Source: Alnus glutinosa (taxonomy: Eukaryota; Streptophyta; Magnoliopsida; Fagales; Betulaceae). Taken from it: DNA of 64,000 nt. The translations under genes were made by a program, and so were the position numbers. The DNA lies in NCBI RefSeq assembly GCF_958979055.1, contig NC_084888.1:3986001-4050000 (forward strand), in the 5' to 3' direction. The notes beneath the pieces are model-generated. The model saw only the letters and a list, made by a program, of their open reading frames with translations, was not told the DNA's origin and did no database searches. Positions 62,152 to 64,000 of the stretch are shown here, piece by piece. Every line of letters begins with the position of its first letter. Within the stretch, counting starts at the first letter, position 1.

Positions 62152-63728
62152 TTAACGAGGGCTACTAAGCACACCCACAGACACACGATTTAGTGAAGGC
62201 AACCGCATCTGCTGATCCTGTGCTCTGCTCCTTTTGAAAGGAGGCTCTGGTGTCCGTGAAGATGAAACGGATGCCACAGCCCATGATTCATTGGAGCTAT
62301 CCTGTGCTCTGCTCCTTTTAAAAGTAAGCTCCGGTCGTGGTGATGATGAAACGGACGACGCCACAGCCCAAGATTCATTGGAGCTATCACAGCAGAAAAT
62401 TGCATCAATTACGCCATTTGGGCTGCTAGGTATGGAGTGATGCTTGCGATTATGGCTTTGGTTGTGAATGTGGCCGTGGCTCTCTGACAATTCCAGGATG
62501 AGCTTATAGCACCCATTAACTATTTCCTGTTAAAGCCATCATCAAGCTCTTAACTAATAGACCATCAAGTTTGGAACATATTTGCAAAAGCAGGAGTTCC
62601 ATGAAACATAGAAACACATGTAATTAGATACACACCTTACTGACTTTAAGCACATTCATAAGCTGGTTCTGATATTCCAGTGGATTATACGGTTCAATAT
62701 CCTCAATTACACGAAGCATTGTTGCAGTAGCTAATATAGAAGGAACATAACTCATAAACCTTGGATCTGGAACCAAAACCCAATATTAAAGACAAAATTA
62801 GAAGTTGAGGAAGATCATAAATGAATTTATCTCCAATTTTCAATATCTGTTGCATACGGACAATTTCATAGACAACAAAGCAAAGAACTATTTCTTAGCT
62901 TACCGGCAATAAGAGAGAGAGTAAGACGCTCACACCTCCACAGAAACTCCCAATGCAAGTGGTTCTTCAAGCCAAGCCTCCTGATAATGTGATCAAAGAA
63001 GGAAACTGGCGTCACCGGGTTCATCCTCCACTGAAGAGTGGACAGCACCAGAAGCTCCATTCTCTGAATTGTCTTTGCTTCAAACACGTACTTTGATTCC
63101 CCCACCTAAAAATGTCACGGAATCCCACATTTAAACAATATGGCAAATACAGGAAACAAACATAATGAAACATTATCACATTTTAACAAACACCCAGGTT
63201 GCACAAATAAATCTCACATACTTGCAGGTCTAAAAGAAGTGGCACGTCGATCTCCTCCACCTTGGCAGCCAGAGAGAGACAAGCCACGGCAGCGAGTTGG
63301 CTCATCCAGGGAATTTCCCTCTGAAACGCACGGCTTGAAGCAAACCTATCAAAGTAATTCACAGCAAGAACAGTGGTCAAGGCAGAGAACCCATAGTGCG
63401 CTTTAACCCTCAAAATCCAATCCACAGCCCCTTTCCTGGCCACCATTAGAGACCCATCTGAGACCAGACTGCTCAAACACACGTGGGTATCTCCCTCTTT
63501 GGAGATTAGGGACACAAGCTCTTCATCCTCCCACCCCAAGTCATTCTCTAGCAAAACCAAAGGGAAAAGTGAGTACTTTTTCACATTTTCGTCATGGTTC
63601 TCACTCTCTTTCTCTTCTTCCTCAACACCATTCTCTTCTTCAAAACTCTCTTCCGCACAGAACAGAGCATCAAGGAGCATTGGTGGGCTTTGCAGCTGTT
63701 GGGTTTCTTCTTCTTGCAGAGCCATCAT
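62152..63728 (-). CDS. CYCD3: D-type cyclin CYCD3, 4 exons
   Basis: Exons on the minus strand are 63728-63222, 63105-62904, 62766-62636 and 62526-62152, joining in frame (GT-AG) to 404 residues. The retinoblastoma-binding LxCxE motif is LFCAE (residues 22-26). An acidic Glu-rich stretch follows. The cyclin box begins around WMVAR-equivalent MVARKGAVDWILRV and includes ALTTVLAVNYFDRF and AAVACLSLAAKVEE; the C-terminal cyclin fold spans exons 2-4. The product partners CDKA to drive G1/S entry downstream of cytokinin. A 28-29 residue block (DSSNESWAVAS ... FKRSRAQ) is repeated head to tail near the C terminus (62217-62387), making the protein somewhat longer than typical CYCD3. A second in-frame ATG lies at 63725. 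Confidence 0.95.
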
Positions 63729-64000
63729 CTTCTAAGAAGAAGAATTTGAGGCCTCTGCTCATTATACCACGAAAAGTTTAATGCTTGAACTCAGACCCAT
63801 ATCAATATTCATCCTCTGCATATGTTTCTCTCCACCGCTTTACAATATTCACCCACAGAGAGAGAGAGAGACAGAGAGAGAGACCCAAATGGAGTAAGCA
63901 GACGAAGGATTTTATCTGAGACGCCCTTCACGCCTGTCCTTTCTTTGCTAGTTTTTCTTTTCTTTTCTAACTTGTATTCCACTCCCAATATTTTCCATAA
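63729..64000 (-). promoter_or_regulatory. CYCD3 leader and promoter region with (GA)n
   Basis: This region lies directly upstream of the cyclin start on the minus strand. A GA-repeat (63857-63884) gives a CT-rich leader in the transcript sense. The window ends before a full promoter can be examined. Confidence 0.55.

Noticed and set aside
1-64000. CRISPR arrays, operons, Shine-Dalgarno sites and bacterial-type terminators
   Set aside because: None found; the sequence is eukaryotic nuclear DNA with spliced genes.

Overview
This is nuclear DNA from a flowering plant. It has GT-AG introns, an AT-rich intergenic background full of small transposon relics, and protein families specific to plants (R2R3-MYB, D3 cyclin, EB1C, P1B-ATPase HMA1). 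Gene structures and repeat style suggest a woody core eudicot, probably a rosid; the species cannot be named from the sequence alone.

Eight protein-coding genes could be reconstructed exon by exon with consistent reading frames: a CAD-like alcohol dehydrogenase (minus, 1288-2954), the chloroplast-type heavy-metal ATPase HMA1 (plus, 7227-16273, 13 exons), a subgroup-22 R2R3-MYB (minus, 18121-19041), a FAD-dependent oxidoreductase (plus, 35630-37102), an LRR receptor-like pseudokinase (plus, 42765-45438), the microtubule plus-end protein EB1C (plus, 48230-50250), an ARF1-type small GTPase (plus, 54160-55957) and a D3-type cyclin (minus, 62152-63728). They do not form a pathway. What links them is conserved order: from memory of the Arabidopsis map, the MYB / FAD oxidoreductase / LRR kinase / EB1C / CYCD3 run corresponds to At5g67300-At5g67260, and LRR kinase / MYB / HMA1 to At4g37250-At4g37270. 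The window therefore looks like an ancestral block that Arabidopsis split over two duplicated regions.

The gene-poor stretches (about 19.5-35 kb, 37-42.7 kb, 45.4-48.2 kb, 51.8-54 kb and 56-62 kb) are built mostly of transposon relics. The best supported are a tRNA-Met-derived SINE with a 17-bp target-site duplication (26282-26396), a Mutator-like MITE with a 9-bp duplication (32357-32528), another MITE with an 8-9 bp duplication (4026-4163), a long-terminal-inverted-repeat element (34103-34510), a palindromic MITE family seen twice (26525-26604, 51655-51841), and three decayed RNase H fragments of LINE type (6082-6844, 31690-32344, 57906-57990).

No new multi-gene system was found. The points most worth a second look are the Asp in place of a catalytic zinc Cys in the CAD-like enzyme, an inverted repeat upstream of the MYB gene, the SINE, a GC-AG terminal intron in the ARF gene, a 28-29 residue duplication at the cyclin C terminus, and two unexplained coding-like fragments of opposite strand downstream of EB1C.
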